The notes under the pieces: model-generated
Databases searched by the model: none
The model's input: the letters and a program-made list of their open reading frames with translations, nothing else
What the model was told of the DNA's origin: nothing
NCBI GenBank assembly: GCA_963757265.1
Contig: CAVWRA010000006.1
Coordinates: forward strand, 2,356,001-2,420,000
Length of the DNA stretch: 64,000 nucleotides
Source of the DNA: CAIVVT01 sp963757265
GTDB taxonomy: Bacteria > Acidobacteriota > Terriglobia > Bryobacterales > Bryobacteraceae
Reading direction: 5' to 3'
Shown here: positions 8,550-16,578 of the stretch, one piece after another
Position numbering within the stretch: position 1 is the stretch's first letter
How the letters are laid out: every line of letters begins with the position of its first letter
Position numbers and translations under genes: made by a program

Positions 8550-8903
8550 CTATTCGCGCTCGCGCTCGCGCAGGCGCGCCGATTTGCCCTTGAGCCCGCG
8601 CAGGTAGTATAGCTTGGCGCGGCGCACGCGGCCCGTGCGCACGATGTCGATGTGGTCGATCACCGGCGCGTGCAGCGGGAAGATGCGCTCGACGCCGGTG
8701 CCGAAGCTGGTCTTGCGAACGGTGATGGTCTCGCCCATGCCGGTGTTGTTGCGGCAGATCACGGCGCCCTCGAAGGCCTGCAGGCGTTCCTTGTCGCCTT
8801 CCTTGATCTTCACGTGAACGCGGATTGTGTCGCCAATCCGGAACTCCGGAAGGTCGGCGCGCTTGTTCTTATTCAGGATCTTCTGCAGATAGGGGCTGAT
8901 CAT
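8550..8903 (-). CDS. rplS: 50S ribosomal protein L19
   Basis: 117 aa, normal length. FRIGDTIRVHVKIKEGDKERLQAFEG and VERIFPLHAPVIDHIDIVRTGRVRRAKLYYLR are the family signature. Sits at the 30S-50S interface. Its start codon lies inside the 3' end of trmD (35-base overlap), so the two are translationally linked; rpsP-rimM-trmD-rplS is the classic order. Confidence 0.97.
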   Translation of the reverse strand: MISPYLQKILNKNKRADLPEFRIGDTIRVHVKIKEGDKERLQAFEGAVICRNNTGMGETITVRKTSFGTGVERIFPLHAPVIDHIDIVRTGRVRRAKLYYLRGLKGKSARLRERERE

Positions 8904-9657
8904 GGCTTGACTCCGTTCCTTTCACATTCAACTCTCCGGCCTCGCGATCCGCGGCACTGGCGGCCTGCAGATCCGGTCTCAGCCGGCTCATTTTCTCGAG
9001 CGCCGCCCGCCGGCGCCACTTGCGGATCTCCTCGTGGTGACCGCTCAGCAGCACCTCCGGCACGCTCCAGCCGCGAAATACCGCGGGCCGCGTGTAGTGG
9101 GGACAATCCAGAACCCACTCGCCGTCTTCGCCGCCATCGCTGAACGATTCGTGAAGCGCGGAGTCCTGGTTGCCGAGCACGCCCGGCACCAGCCGGCTCA
9201 CGGCATCCACCACTACGGCGGCGCCCAATTCTCCGCCGCTCAAAACGTAATTGCCGATCGAGATCTCCTCGTCGGCCAGATGCTCGCTGACCCGCTCATC
9301 CACGCCTTCATAGCGGCCGCAGATCAGCAGCACCTCTTTCAACTCTAGCAGCCGCCGGGCTGCCCGCTGATCGAACAACGGACCGTGCGCCGACAGCAGG
9401 ATCACCCGCTGCCGCGCCGGGTCGCGTTCCGGCAGGATGGCTTCCACCGCTTCGAACAATGGCTGCGGCTTCAGCACCATCCCTTCCCCGCCACCGAACG
9501 GCCGGTCGTCCACGGTCTTGTGGAAGTCCGAAGTCCAGTCGCGCAGGTTGTGGATCCGGATCTCCACCAGCCCTGCCGCCACACCCCGGGCCACCACGCC
9601 GTGTTCCAACGGCCCGCGGAAAAACTCCGGAAAAATCGTGAGCAGGTGAAACTTCAT
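8869..9657 (-). CDS. trmD: tRNA (guanine-N1)-methyltransferase
   Basis: 262 aa. Methylates G37 of tRNAs with S-adenosylmethionine to prevent +1 frameshifting. LLICGRYEGVDERV and EISIGNYVLSGGELGA form the SPOUT trefoil knot. KTVDDRPFGGGEGMVLK, near residues 47-63, is also conserved. It overlaps rimM by 4 bases upstream and rplS by 35 bases downstream. The last ~20 residues (NVKGTESSHDQPLSAEDPE) are an unusual tail encoded by the rplS overlap. Confidence 0.96.
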   Translation of the reverse strand: MKFHLLTIFPEFFRGPLEHGVVARGVAAGLVEIRIHNLRDWTSDFHKTVDDRPFGGGEGMVLKPQPLFEAVEAILPERDPARQRVILLSAHGPLFDQRAARRLLELKEVLLICGRYEGVDERVSEHLADEEISIGNYVLSGGELGAAVVVDAVSRLVPGVLGNQDSALHESFSDGGEDGEWVLDCPHYTRPAVFRGWSVPEVLLSGHHEEIRKWRRRAALEKMSRLRPDLQAASAADREAGELNVKGTESSHDQPLSAEDPE

Positions 9658-10295
9658 TCCTGCTCCGCCGCGGCTTCCCCAACTTCTCCGCCCGGACGAT
9701 CACCCGCCGGACCATCCTTCGCCGGCCTGGCGTTCAACTCCAGCAGACCCTCCGGCGGGTCGATGCGGATCCGCCGCGCGGCCGGATCCACCTCGACGCA
9801 GATGGCCTTGACGTAAGGCACCAGCAGCGGATCCCCGCCCCCGCCCGGCCTCACCTCCAAGGTCACGAACGGGCTGTCGAACTCCTGCCATCCGGTCACC
9901 CGGCCGATCTCCCGGCCGCTGCGAACATCCTCCACCCGGCAGCCCACCAGGTCGGACAGCCAGATCTCGCCGGCCGGCGCGGGCGGCCGGGCGTCGCGGC
10001 TAATAAAGACCGTCGCACTCACCAGCGGCGCGGCGGCTTCGGCCGAGTCAATCCCTGCAAAGCGCAATGCCAGGCGGCCCGAATACAGGCGCGCCGCCTC
10101 GATTCTCACCTCGGCCGCGTCTTGCTCGGGCTGCGCCCCGAACCAGCCTCCGCCGGCCAGCTTGATTCGCACCCCGGCCAGCGCCGTGTACCACTCGGGC
10201 GGCTGAGAACCGATGGCGAAGAGCTCGCCCCGCAGGCCGCGCACGCGGCCCAACCGGGCAATCTCGAGCCACGCGCCGGCATCCTCGGCCGTCAT
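9654..10295 (-). CDS. rimM: 16S rRNA processing protein RimM
   Basis: 213 aa, slightly longer than the ~170-180 usual because of a C-terminal tail (NARPAKDGPAGDRPGGEVGEAAAEQE). Helps mature the 30S head and binds S19. LGRVRGLRGELFA opens the RimM N-terminal beta-barrel; LSDLVGCRVEDV, VPYVKAICVEVD and IRIDPPEGLLEL belong to the PRC-barrel domain. Overlaps trmD by 4 bases and follows khpA by 26 bases. Confidence 0.93.
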   Translation of the reverse strand: MTAEDAGAWLEIARLGRVRGLRGELFAIGSQPPEWYTALAGVRIKLAGGGWFGAQPEQDAAEVRIEAARLYSGRLALRFAGIDSAEAAAPLVSATVFISRDARPPAPAGEIWLSDLVGCRVEDVRSGREIGRVTGWQEFDSPFVTLEVRPGGGGDPLLVPYVKAICVEVDPAARRIRIDPPEGLLELNARPAKDGPAGDRPGGEVGEAAAEQE

Positions 10296-10321
10296 GAGAC
10301 CTCTCCCGCCGCCGTGGCGCC

Positions 10322-10561
10322 TTATTCGAGGATCTCGAGCGAGAAGCGACGGTTCAGCTTGGTGCCCACTGCCACCAGCAGCGTACGGATCGAACGCGCC
10401 GTGCGCCCCTGCTTGCCGATCACCTTGCCGATGTCGTCGGGGGCGACCTTCAGCTCGTAAACCGTCGCCTGGTCACCCTTCAACTCGCGGACCTGGACGC
10501 CGTCGGGGACATCCACGAGCGCCCGCGCGATCTCCTCGATCAGTACCTTCACTTCGGTCAT
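10322..10561 (-). CDS. khpA: KH-domain RNA-binding protein KhpA
   Basis: 79 aa. A single type II KH domain with the GKVIGKQGRTARSIR loop that contacts RNA. KhpA with KhpB binds many transcripts in other bacteria. The ATG at 10561 is preceded by GGAGG at 8 bases spacing; a GTG three codons earlier overlaps that site and is unlikely. Between rpsP and rimM, its normal place. Confidence 0.93.
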   Translation of the reverse strand: MTEVKVLIEEIARALVDVPDGVQVRELKGDQATVYELKVAPDDIGKVIGKQGRTARSIRTLLVAVGTKLNRRFSLEILE

Positions 10562-10639
10562 CTGCCGCACCTCCCTGGCCTGCGCCGGCCGTCTTCCAAC
10601 CGCCCGCCGGGAACGCGCCCGCGCCGCCCGGCAGCGGGC

Positions 10640-10897
10640 TCAGGCCACGCTCTGTTCGACCGGAGCGGGGAACTGCCTCAGCAGTCGCGCTACCGTCGCC
10701 GACTGGCGCGCGCCCTGTTTGGTCCAGTGCTCTATCCGCGCGTAATCCAGGTCGGCAGCGGCCGGTTCGGAGCACGGTCTGTAGTGCCCCACGACTTCTA
10801 ATGCGCGGCTGTCGCGCGCGCGTTCTTTATCGATCACCACCACACGGTAGGTCGGCTTTTTCTTGGCGCCGAATCGCGCCAGTCGGATCATCAGCAT
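10640..10897 (-). CDS. rpsP: 30S ribosomal protein S16
   Basis: 85 aa. MIRLARFGAKKKPTYRVVVIDKERARDSR is the family N-terminus, here given in pieces: MIRLARFGAKKKP then TYRVVVID. Helps assemble the 30S body. Two adjacent ATGs (10897, 10891) could start it. The frame is open a further 13 codons upstream, without ribosome site. Lies 55 bases downstream of ffh. Confidence 0.95.
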   Translation of the reverse strand: MLMIRLARFGAKKKPTYRVVVIDKERARDSRALEVVGHYRPCSEPAAADLDYARIEHWTKQGARQSATVARLLRQFPAPVEQSVA

Positions 10898-10952
10898 CGT
10901 TTTTCTTCTCTGCTCATTCAGCGTTTCCAATAGCACTTCAATGCCATCCGGC

Positions 10953-12317
10953 TCAGCGCCCCAACAGGCTGCGGAGGTCGCCCGGAAACGGCATCTTAAA
11001 CTTGCCCATCTTCCCGCCCAGCAATCCGCCGGACATCGATTTCATCATTTTGCGCGCCTGCGCGTACTGCTTCAGCAGGTTATTCACTTCGGTCACGGTC
11101 GTCCCGCTGCCGCGCGCGATGCGGCGGCGGCGCGCGCCGTTGATGATCATGTGGTTGGCGCGCTCTTTAGGCGTCATCGAGTCGATGATCGCCACCGTGC
11201 GCGAGATCTCCTTCGGATCCACCTTGGCGTTTTTCAGCTCTTTCAACGCGCCCAGCCCGGGCACCATCCCGAGCAGCGATTCCAGCGGCCCCAGCTTGCT
11301 GATCTGCTTCAACTGGTCGCGGAAGTCGGCCAGCGTGAACTCGTCCTCGATCAGCTTGCGCTGCATCGCCTCGGCTTGTTTCGTGTCGACGGCCTGCCCG
11401 ACCTTTTCGATGAGGCTCAGCACGTCGCCCATCCCCAGGATCCGCGAAGCCACGCGATCGGGATGGAACGGCTCGAAGGCGTCGCTCTTTTCGCCCGTCC
11501 CGACAAATTTGAGCGGCTGGCCGGTGATGTGGCGGATCGACAGCGCCGCGCCGCCGCGGGCATCGCCGTCCATTTTCGTGAGGATCACGCCCGTGATTCC
11601 CAGCCGCTTGTGAAACTCTTCGGCGCTCTTTACCGCGTCCTGGCCGGTCATCGCATCGGCCACGAACAACAGCTCAGTGGGGTTGAGAGCGGCCTTCAGT
11701 TGCTCCAGTTCGACCATCAACTCGTCGTCGATGTGCAGCCGGCCCGCGGTGTCAACCAGCACCACGTCGCGTCCGCTCAGTTCGGCTTCGCGCCGGGCGC
11801 CCTTGGCCAGTTCGAGTGGAGTCTGGCCGGCCTCGCCGACCCAGTTCGGCACGTCCACGCCCTTGGCCACCACCGCCAGTTGCTCCCGCGCGGCCGGGCG
11901 GTAGACGTCCACTGAGACCACCATCGGCCGGTGTCCGTTCTGTGACAGCCAGCGCGCCAGTTTGGCCGTCGAGGTGGTTTTGCCCGAACCCTGCAGCCCC
12001 ACGATCAGCATCACGGTGGGCGGCATATTGGCCGTCCGCAGGCGGCTGGCGTGCTGGCCCAGAACGGCGATCAGCTCATCGTGGACAATCTTGACCACCT
12101 GCTGGGAGGGATTGAAGGCGCTCAGCACCTCCTGCCCCATGGCTTTCTGTTTGACACCCTCGATAAACGCCTTCACGACCTTGAAATGGACGTCCGCCTC
12201 GAGGAGCGCAACGCGGATCTCCTTGAGCGCGGCCTCCATATTGGCGGCCGTCAATTTGCCTTCGCCGCGCAGGTTCTTGAAGACCCGCTGCAGCTTATCG
12301 CTCAATGAATCGAACAT
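10953..12317 (-). CDS. ffh: Signal recognition particle protein Ffh (SRP54)
   Basis: 454 aa. Co-translational targeting GTPase that binds 4.5S RNA and signal sequences, docking with FtsY. The order is an N domain (FDSLSDKLQRVFKNL), a G domain with GLQGSGKTTS (G1), VDVYRPAAREQL, DTAGRLH (G3) and TKMDGDARGG, then a Met-rich M domain ending in GGKMGKFKMPFPG. I chose ATG at 12317; the frame runs 50 codons further but is not family-like. First gene of the ffh-rpsP-khpA-rimM-trmD-rplS-rnhB unit. Confidence 0.97.
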   Translation of the reverse strand: MFDSLSDKLQRVFKNLRGEGKLTAANMEAALKEIRVALLEADVHFKVVKAFIEGVKQKAMGQEVLSAFNPSQQVVKIVHDELIAVLGQHASRLRTANMPPTVMLIVGLQGSGKTTSTAKLARWLSQNGHRPMVVSVDVYRPAAREQLAVVAKGVDVPNWVGEAGQTPLELAKGARREAELSGRDVVLVDTAGRLHIDDELMVELEQLKAALNPTELLFVADAMTGQDAVKSAEEFHKRLGITGVILTKMDGDARGGAALSIRHITGQPLKFVGTGEKSDAFEPFHPDRVASRILGMGDVLSLIEKVGQAVDTKQAEAMQRKLIEDEFTLADFRDQLKQISKLGPLESLLGMVPGLGALKELKNAKVDPKEISRTVAIIDSMTPKERANHMIINGARRRRIARGSGTTVTEVNNLLKQYAQARKMMKSMSGGLLGGKMGKFKMPFPGDLRSLLGR

Positions 12318-12391
12318 TTGAGTGAGGGTGCGAGCCCAACCTTCCCGAGGGAGTGCTGGAGGGACACACGACTGCTCCGGCAGTATTGACC

Positions 12392-12397
12392 AGTATA
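12392..12397 (-). promoter_or_regulatory. Candidate -10 box (TATACT) for the ffh operon
   Basis: On the minus strand TATACT is centred 75-80 bases before the ffh ATG. The -35 region at the right spacing (TTCTAT) is weak. It is the best promoter-like element before this seven-gene unit. Confidence 0.35.
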
Positions 12398-12595
12398 GCA
12401 GGCTGTAATAGAAGGGCAGCCGAAACAGGCGGCGGGAGCTGAACGCCCGGGCGCGCGCTGGACGCACAGACTACGACAGGCCCTGATTCGACCGGGAGGG
12501 AGACGCCCCAACCGCCAGTGGAACCGCCAACCCATCGGCCGGCGGTCCCCACCGGGGTTGCTCCTCCAATGGAAGGCGACAATTCGCGATCAGAA

Positions 12596-12781
12596 TCAGG
12601 CCCGGCGCAGCCGACGACCCCGGCAGCAAAGAGCCAGCGGTTCCACGCCGAACAGAGCGTAGGTGGCCGGCTCGGGAGCATTTTGCAACTCCGAACCCAG
12701 TGCAGTGAATTGCTGTGACTGGTTGCTCCCGTCCACTTCCAGAATCGGGTTGGGACCGGTGCGCCGCAAGGGGACTAAGGC
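12596..12781 (-). pseudogene. Remnant of a PEP-CTERM exported protein
   Basis: The minus strand has a 61-codon open stretch, no start codon and an in-frame TAG at 12784-12782. Its C-terminus is APEPATYALFGVEPLALCC followed by RGRRLRR and a stop. That is a complete PEP-CTERM sorting signal: PEP motif, hydrophobic helix, Arg-rich tail. The preceding residues (LEVDGSNQSQQFTALGSELQN) look like the end of a beta-rich secreted protein. No N-terminal part is visible upstream, so I read it as the 3' end of a decayed gene. It implies the genome has, or had, an exosortase system. Confidence 0.6.
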
Positions 12782-13091
12782 CTAGGTCTTGAATGGCTCA
12801 AACGAGGGAATACGCCGGCGAGGGCCGGAAACGTCCCATTAGTCCCATCAGGAAAGGCCAGTTGCGGGTTCGGGACGGCTCTGGACGCGCCAAGGCGTTA
12901 AACTTGCAGCGCTTATGGTTCTAGTACAAAACCGGGAATTGCTCGCCCGAAAAGTCCGCCCGGGCGCCATCCGGAAGCACGGGCGCTCGTCCGCTCTCCG
13001 GCGCAGCGTCTTTTTGACGGCGCAGAGTGGCCGTGCCGAACGTCCGGGCCGTTGCTGAGGCATCCTGGAAGTTGCGAGAGAAAACCGAACC
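12782..13091. other. Intergenic stretch without a recognised gene
   Basis: 310 bases between the PEP-CTERM remnant and the iron alcohol dehydrogenase gene. I see no convincing coding sequence or RNA; it may include further decayed parts of the PEP-CTERM gene. GAAAACCGAACC just before 13092 gives no clear ribosome site for the next gene. Confidence 0.4.
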
Positions 13092-14255
13092 ATGTTGAAT
13101 TTCACTTTTCAGAATCCGACCAAGATGCTCTTCGGCCGGGGCCAGATCGCGAACATCGCGGCGGAGATTCCTGCAGGCACGAAGATCATGCTCACTTACG
13201 GCGGTGGCAGCATCCACCGCAACGGCGTCTACGACCAGACGATGAAGGTCCTGGCCGGGCGCGAGGTGATCGAGTTCGGCGGGATCGAGCCCAATCCCGA
13301 GTACAGGACGTTGATGCGGGCCGTGGAGTTGGGGCGCGCGGAGAAGGTAGACCTGCTGCTGGGGGTGGGCGGCGGCTCGGTCGCCGACGGGACGAAGTTC
13401 ATCGGCGCCGCCATTCCCTTTGCCGGCGAGCCGTGGGACATCCTCGACAAAGACGCGCCCGTGACCGCGGCCGTGCCGCTGGCGGTGATCCTGACGCTGC
13501 CGGCGACGGGCTCGGAGTCGAATTCGTTTGCTGTCATCAGCCGCGCGGAAACGGGCCAGAAGCTGGCTTTCTCCTCGCCTTTCGGCTACCCGCGCTTCGC
13601 CGTGCTCGATCCCGAAACGACCTTCTCGCTGCCGCCGCGCCAGGTGGCCAACGGCATCGTGGATGCCTTCGTGCACACCCTGGAGCAATACCTGACCTAC
13701 CCCGTGAATGCGCCGCTGCAGGACCGTTTCGCCGAATCCATTCTGCAGACGCTGCTCGAGGTCGGGCCGCGCACGCTGGCCGCGCCGTCCGACTATGATC
13801 TGCGCTCGAGCTTCGTGTGGTGCGCCACCATGGCGCTGAACGGGCTGATCGGCGTGGGCGTGCCGCAGGATTGGGCGACGCACATGATCGGCCACGAGCT
13901 GACCGCGCTGTACGGCATCGATCACGCCCGCACGCTGGCCGCGGTGATGCCGCATCTGCTGCGAGTCCAGGCCGGGCAGAAGGGCGAAAAACTGGAGCAG
14001 TACGCGGCGCGCGTATGGGGCGTTCGGGAGGGTTCGCGCGAACAGCGGATCGAAGCGGGCATTCAGGCGACGGAGCGTTTCTTCGAATCGCTGCACGTAC
14101 CCACCCGGCTCAGGACCTACGAACAGGTGGGGCCGGAAACGCCGGCGACGGTCGCGGGCCGGCTCGAGAGCCACGGGATGGCGCGACTGGGCGAGCGCCA
14201 GGATGTTACGCCGGAGCGGGTGGAGAAGATTCTCTCGCTGAGCCTGGCGGGCTGA
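13092..14255 (+). CDS. Iron-containing alcohol dehydrogenase (YqhD/BdhA-like)
   Basis: 387 aa, normal length. NAD(P)H-linked reduction of aldehydes in the cytosol. The nucleotide-binding region contains LLGVGGGSVADGTKF, and LTLPATGSESNSFAVIS follows. Metal ligands are expected in GIVDAFVHTLEQYL (Asp, His) and in MIGHELTALYGIDHARTLA (two His). The FTFQNPTKMLFGRGQI start and the GGGS-xxDGTKF signature are closest to YqhD/BdhA butanol dehydrogenases. NADPH preference and substrate are inferred. Monocistronic, convergent with queA across a strong hairpin. Confidence 0.9.
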   Translation: MLNFTFQNPTKMLFGRGQIANIAAEIPAGTKIMLTYGGGSIHRNGVYDQTMKVLAGREVIEFGGIEPNPEYRTLMRAVELGRAEKVDLLLGVGGGSVADGTKFIGAAIPFAGEPWDILDKDAPVTAAVPLAVILTLPATGSESNSFAVISRAETGQKLAFSSPFGYPRFAVLDPETTFSLPPRQVANGIVDAFVHTLEQYLTYPVNAPLQDRFAESILQTLLEVGPRTLAAPSDYDLRSSFVWCATMALNGLIGVGVPQDWATHMIGHELTALYGIDHARTLAAVMPHLLRVQAGQKGEKLEQYAARVWGVREGSREQRIEAGIQATERFFESLHVPTRLRTYEQVGPETPATVAGRLESHGMARLGERQDVTPERVEKILSLSLAG

Positions 14256-14272
14256 GGCGTGGCGCGAACAGT

Positions 14273-14322
14273 CCTGCGGCGGGGGTGCGCGCAAGGGCCT
14301 TTGCCCGCCCCCCCGCCGCAGG
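14273..14322. terminator. Bidirectional terminator-like hairpin between convergent genes
   Basis: CCTGCGGCGGGGG (14273-14285) pairs perfectly with CCCCCGCCGCAGG (14310-14322), a 13-bp GC stem with a 24-base loop that holds a small internal AAGGGC/GCCCTT-like pairing. It sits exactly between the ends of the alcohol dehydrogenase gene and queA. Confidence 0.7.
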
Positions 14323-14355
14323 GCAGGCCGGCAGCCCCTCAACGCCGGGCGGGCA

Positions 14356-15375
14356 TCACAGGATCAGCATGCAGTCGCCATAGCTGAAGAAGCGATAGCG
14401 CTCCTTCGATGCGTGGCGGTAGGCGTCCAGAATGAGTTCGCGCCCGGCGAAGGCGCAGACCAGCACCAGCAGGCTCGTCTTAGGCAGGTGGAAGTTGGTC
14501 AGCAGGGCATCCGTGGCCTGGAACTCAAAGCCGGGATAGATGAACAGGTCCGTCTCTCCGCTCGCCGGCCGCAGGCCGCCGGTGCGGATCGCCGTCTCCA
14601 GTGTCCGGACGCTGGTGGTGCCGACGGCCAGGCGGCGCTCGGCCCGTTGCAGGATCTCCGCGGCCGGCGCAGGAATCTCCCAGCTTTCATGGTGCAGATG
14701 ATTGTCCTCGACGGTATCGCTGATCAGCGGCTGGAAGGTGCCCAGGCCGACATGCAGCGTCACGCGCGCGAACTCGGCGCCGGCGGCGCGGCAGGCCTCC
14801 ATGAGCGCGGGCGTGAAATGCAGCCCGGCGGTCGGGGCGGCGACGGAGCCCGATTTTTCAGCGTAAACGGTCTGGTACCTGTCACGGTCGGCCGGGAGAT
14901 CGGGCCGGTGGATGTAAGGGGGCAGGGGAACGTGGCCGATTTTCTGGATCTGCTCGTCCAGGTCGCCCTTCCATTCCAGGCGTACCCGGCGCTCGCCGCG
15001 GATGCCGGTCTCGAGGATCTCGGCGCTCAGACTGGGGGTAATGTCAACATGGGCCCCGGAGTGCAAGTGGCGGCCGGGCCGCACCAGGGCGCTCCAGTAG
15101 CGCCGCGCGGCATCGAGCGGTCGGACCAGGAAGATCTCGACCTCGCGGGCGTAGCCCGGCTTGCGGCCGAACAGGCGCGAGGGAAAGACCTTGGAATCGT
15201 TGATCACCACGGCATCGCCGGCGCGAAGGTACGATGGCAGGTCGCGGAACAGGCGATCCGACCAGGATTTCGAGGCCCGGTCGATCACCAGCATGCGGGA
15301 TGCGTCGCGGTCGGCCAAGGGTTCCTGGGCGACCAGGTCGCCCGGAAGATCATAATCAAAATCAGAGAGCTTCAT
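14356..15375 (-). CDS. queA: S-adenosylmethionine:tRNA ribosyltransferase-isomerase
   Basis: 339 aa. Makes epoxyqueuosine at tRNA position 34 by transferring the ribosyl part of S-adenosylmethionine. It starts MKLSDFDYDLPGDLVAQEPL; HVGLGTFQPL, AAPTAGLHFTP, GTTSVRTLE and NFHLPKTSLLVLV are the conserved blocks, and the family length matches. It starts 37 bases from the divergent tsaD, so the two share one short promoter region. Confidence 0.96.
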   Translation of the reverse strand: MKLSDFDYDLPGDLVAQEPLADRDASRMLVIDRASKSWSDRLFRDLPSYLRAGDAVVINDSKVFPSRLFGRKPGYAREVEIFLVRPLDAARRYWSALVRPGRHLHSGAHVDITPSLSAEILETGIRGERRVRLEWKGDLDEQIQKIGHVPLPPYIHRPDLPADRDRYQTVYAEKSGSVAAPTAGLHFTPALMEACRAAGAEFARVTLHVGLGTFQPLISDTVEDNHLHHESWEIPAPAAEILQRAERRLAVGTTSVRTLETAIRTGGLRPASGETDLFIYPGFEFQATDALLTNFHLPKTSLLVLVCAFAGRELILDAYRHASKERYRFFSYGDCMLIL

Positions 15376-15412
15376 TCACCCGTCTCACGTGCATAATCTT
15401 TCACGGCCTCCG

Positions 15413-16501
15413 ATGCCGGTCAATTGCATTCTCGGACTGGAAACCTCCTGTGACGAGACCGCCGCGGCGTTGGTCACATCTGACAGAGATATCCTCTCCA
15501 GTGCCGTAGCTTCACAAATTGATACGCACGCCATGTACGGTGGCGTCGTACCGGAGCTCGCCTCTCGTGAACACCTGCGGGCGATTATCCCGGTCGTGCG
15601 CGAATCGGTGGCCCGAGCCGATGTCGGATGGGAGTCGATTTGCGCGGTGGCCGCTACCGTCGGCCCCGGCCTGGTCGGCTCGCTACTCGTCGGCCTGACC
15701 TACGCGAAGGCTATTAGCATTGTACGTGGAATCCCGATGGTTGGGGTAAACCACATCGAAGGACACATTCAGGCGGTGCTCCTGGAAGCGCGCGTGGCCG
15801 GCGCGCCCCTACGCTTCCCAGTGGTCGCCCTGGTGGCCAGCGGGGGCCATACCCACCTGTTTGCGATGCCGGCCGAAGGAGAGTACCGGCTGCTGGGTAA
15901 AACGCGCGACGACGCGGCCGGCGAAGCCTACGATAAAGTGGCGAAACTACTGGGTTTCGGATATCCCGGCGGGCCCGTGCTGGACGCGCTGGCTCCGTTC
16001 GGTGAGGCCGAAGGACTGCGGCTGACGAGGGCTAAAATGAAGGGCAACGCGCTCGATTTCAGCTTCAGCGGAGTGAAGACGGCGATGCTGCGCTGGGCCC
16101 AATCGAAAGAGCTGGAGGGCGAAATCGTCGCCCGGCGGGCGCTAGTTAAAATTCATCCATGCCCAAGCGTTGAGCAGTGGCTCAGCGTCACGCCACAGGC
16201 GACCCTGGACGCGATCGCCTCATTCCAGCAGTTGGTCATCGACGAATTGCTGAAACGGCTGGCGCAGGCGGCCCGGGAGACCGGGGCGCTGGCGGCGGTG
16301 ATCGCCGGCGGGGTTGCCTGCAACGCCGGACTGCGCCACGCGGCGACGGCGTCGCGCGTGGGCTGCCCGGTGTGGTTCACCACGCCGGGGCTTTCGACGG
16401 ACAATGCGGCCATGATCGCCGCCGCGGCCTGGCCCAAGTACGAGCGGGGCGAGTGGGACGACCTGGGACTGAGGGCCCAGGCCAACCTGAAGCTGGCCTG
16501 A
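15413..16501 (+). CDS. tsaD: tRNA N6-adenosine threonylcarbamoyltransferase
   Basis: 362 aa. With TsaB and TsaE (not in the window) it makes t6A37 in ANN-decoding tRNAs. ILGLETSCDETAAALV, then the metal-binding NHIEGHIQAVLLE (two His) and LVASGGHTHLF, and GGVACNAGLR and TPGLSTDNAAM are the expected ASKHA motifs. I chose ATG at 15413; the GTG at 15389 lies inside the queA-tsaD promoter gap. A ~12-residue insertion around IHPCPSVEQWLS lengthens it slightly over E. coli TsaD. Confidence 0.96.
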   Translation: MPVNCILGLETSCDETAAALVTSDRDILSSAVASQIDTHAMYGGVVPELASREHLRAIIPVVRESVARADVGWESICAVAATVGPGLVGSLLVGLTYAKAISIVRGIPMVGVNHIEGHIQAVLLEARVAGAPLRFPVVALVASGGHTHLFAMPAEGEYRLLGKTRDDAAGEAYDKVAKLLGFGYPGGPVLDALAPFGEAEGLRLTRAKMKGNALDFSFSGVKTAMLRWAQSKELEGEIVARRALVKIHPCPSVEQWLSVTPQATLDAIASFQQLVIDELLKRLAQAARETGALAAVIAGGVACNAGLRHAATASRVGCPVWFTTPGLSTDNAAMIAAAAWPKYERGEWDDLGLRAQANLKLA

Positions 16502-16578
16502 AGAGCCTCGAGAGAGTGGGCCGCGCGGGCCTGACGCAATGCGGCCTGCGTTGTAATCTAAGTAGTGTTGCACGAGCC

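Noticed and set aside
16177..16578. 134-codon upstream extension of the alpha/beta-hydrolase frame
   Set aside because: It lies inside tsaD in another frame and has no signal peptide; the hydrolase begins at 16579 with one.
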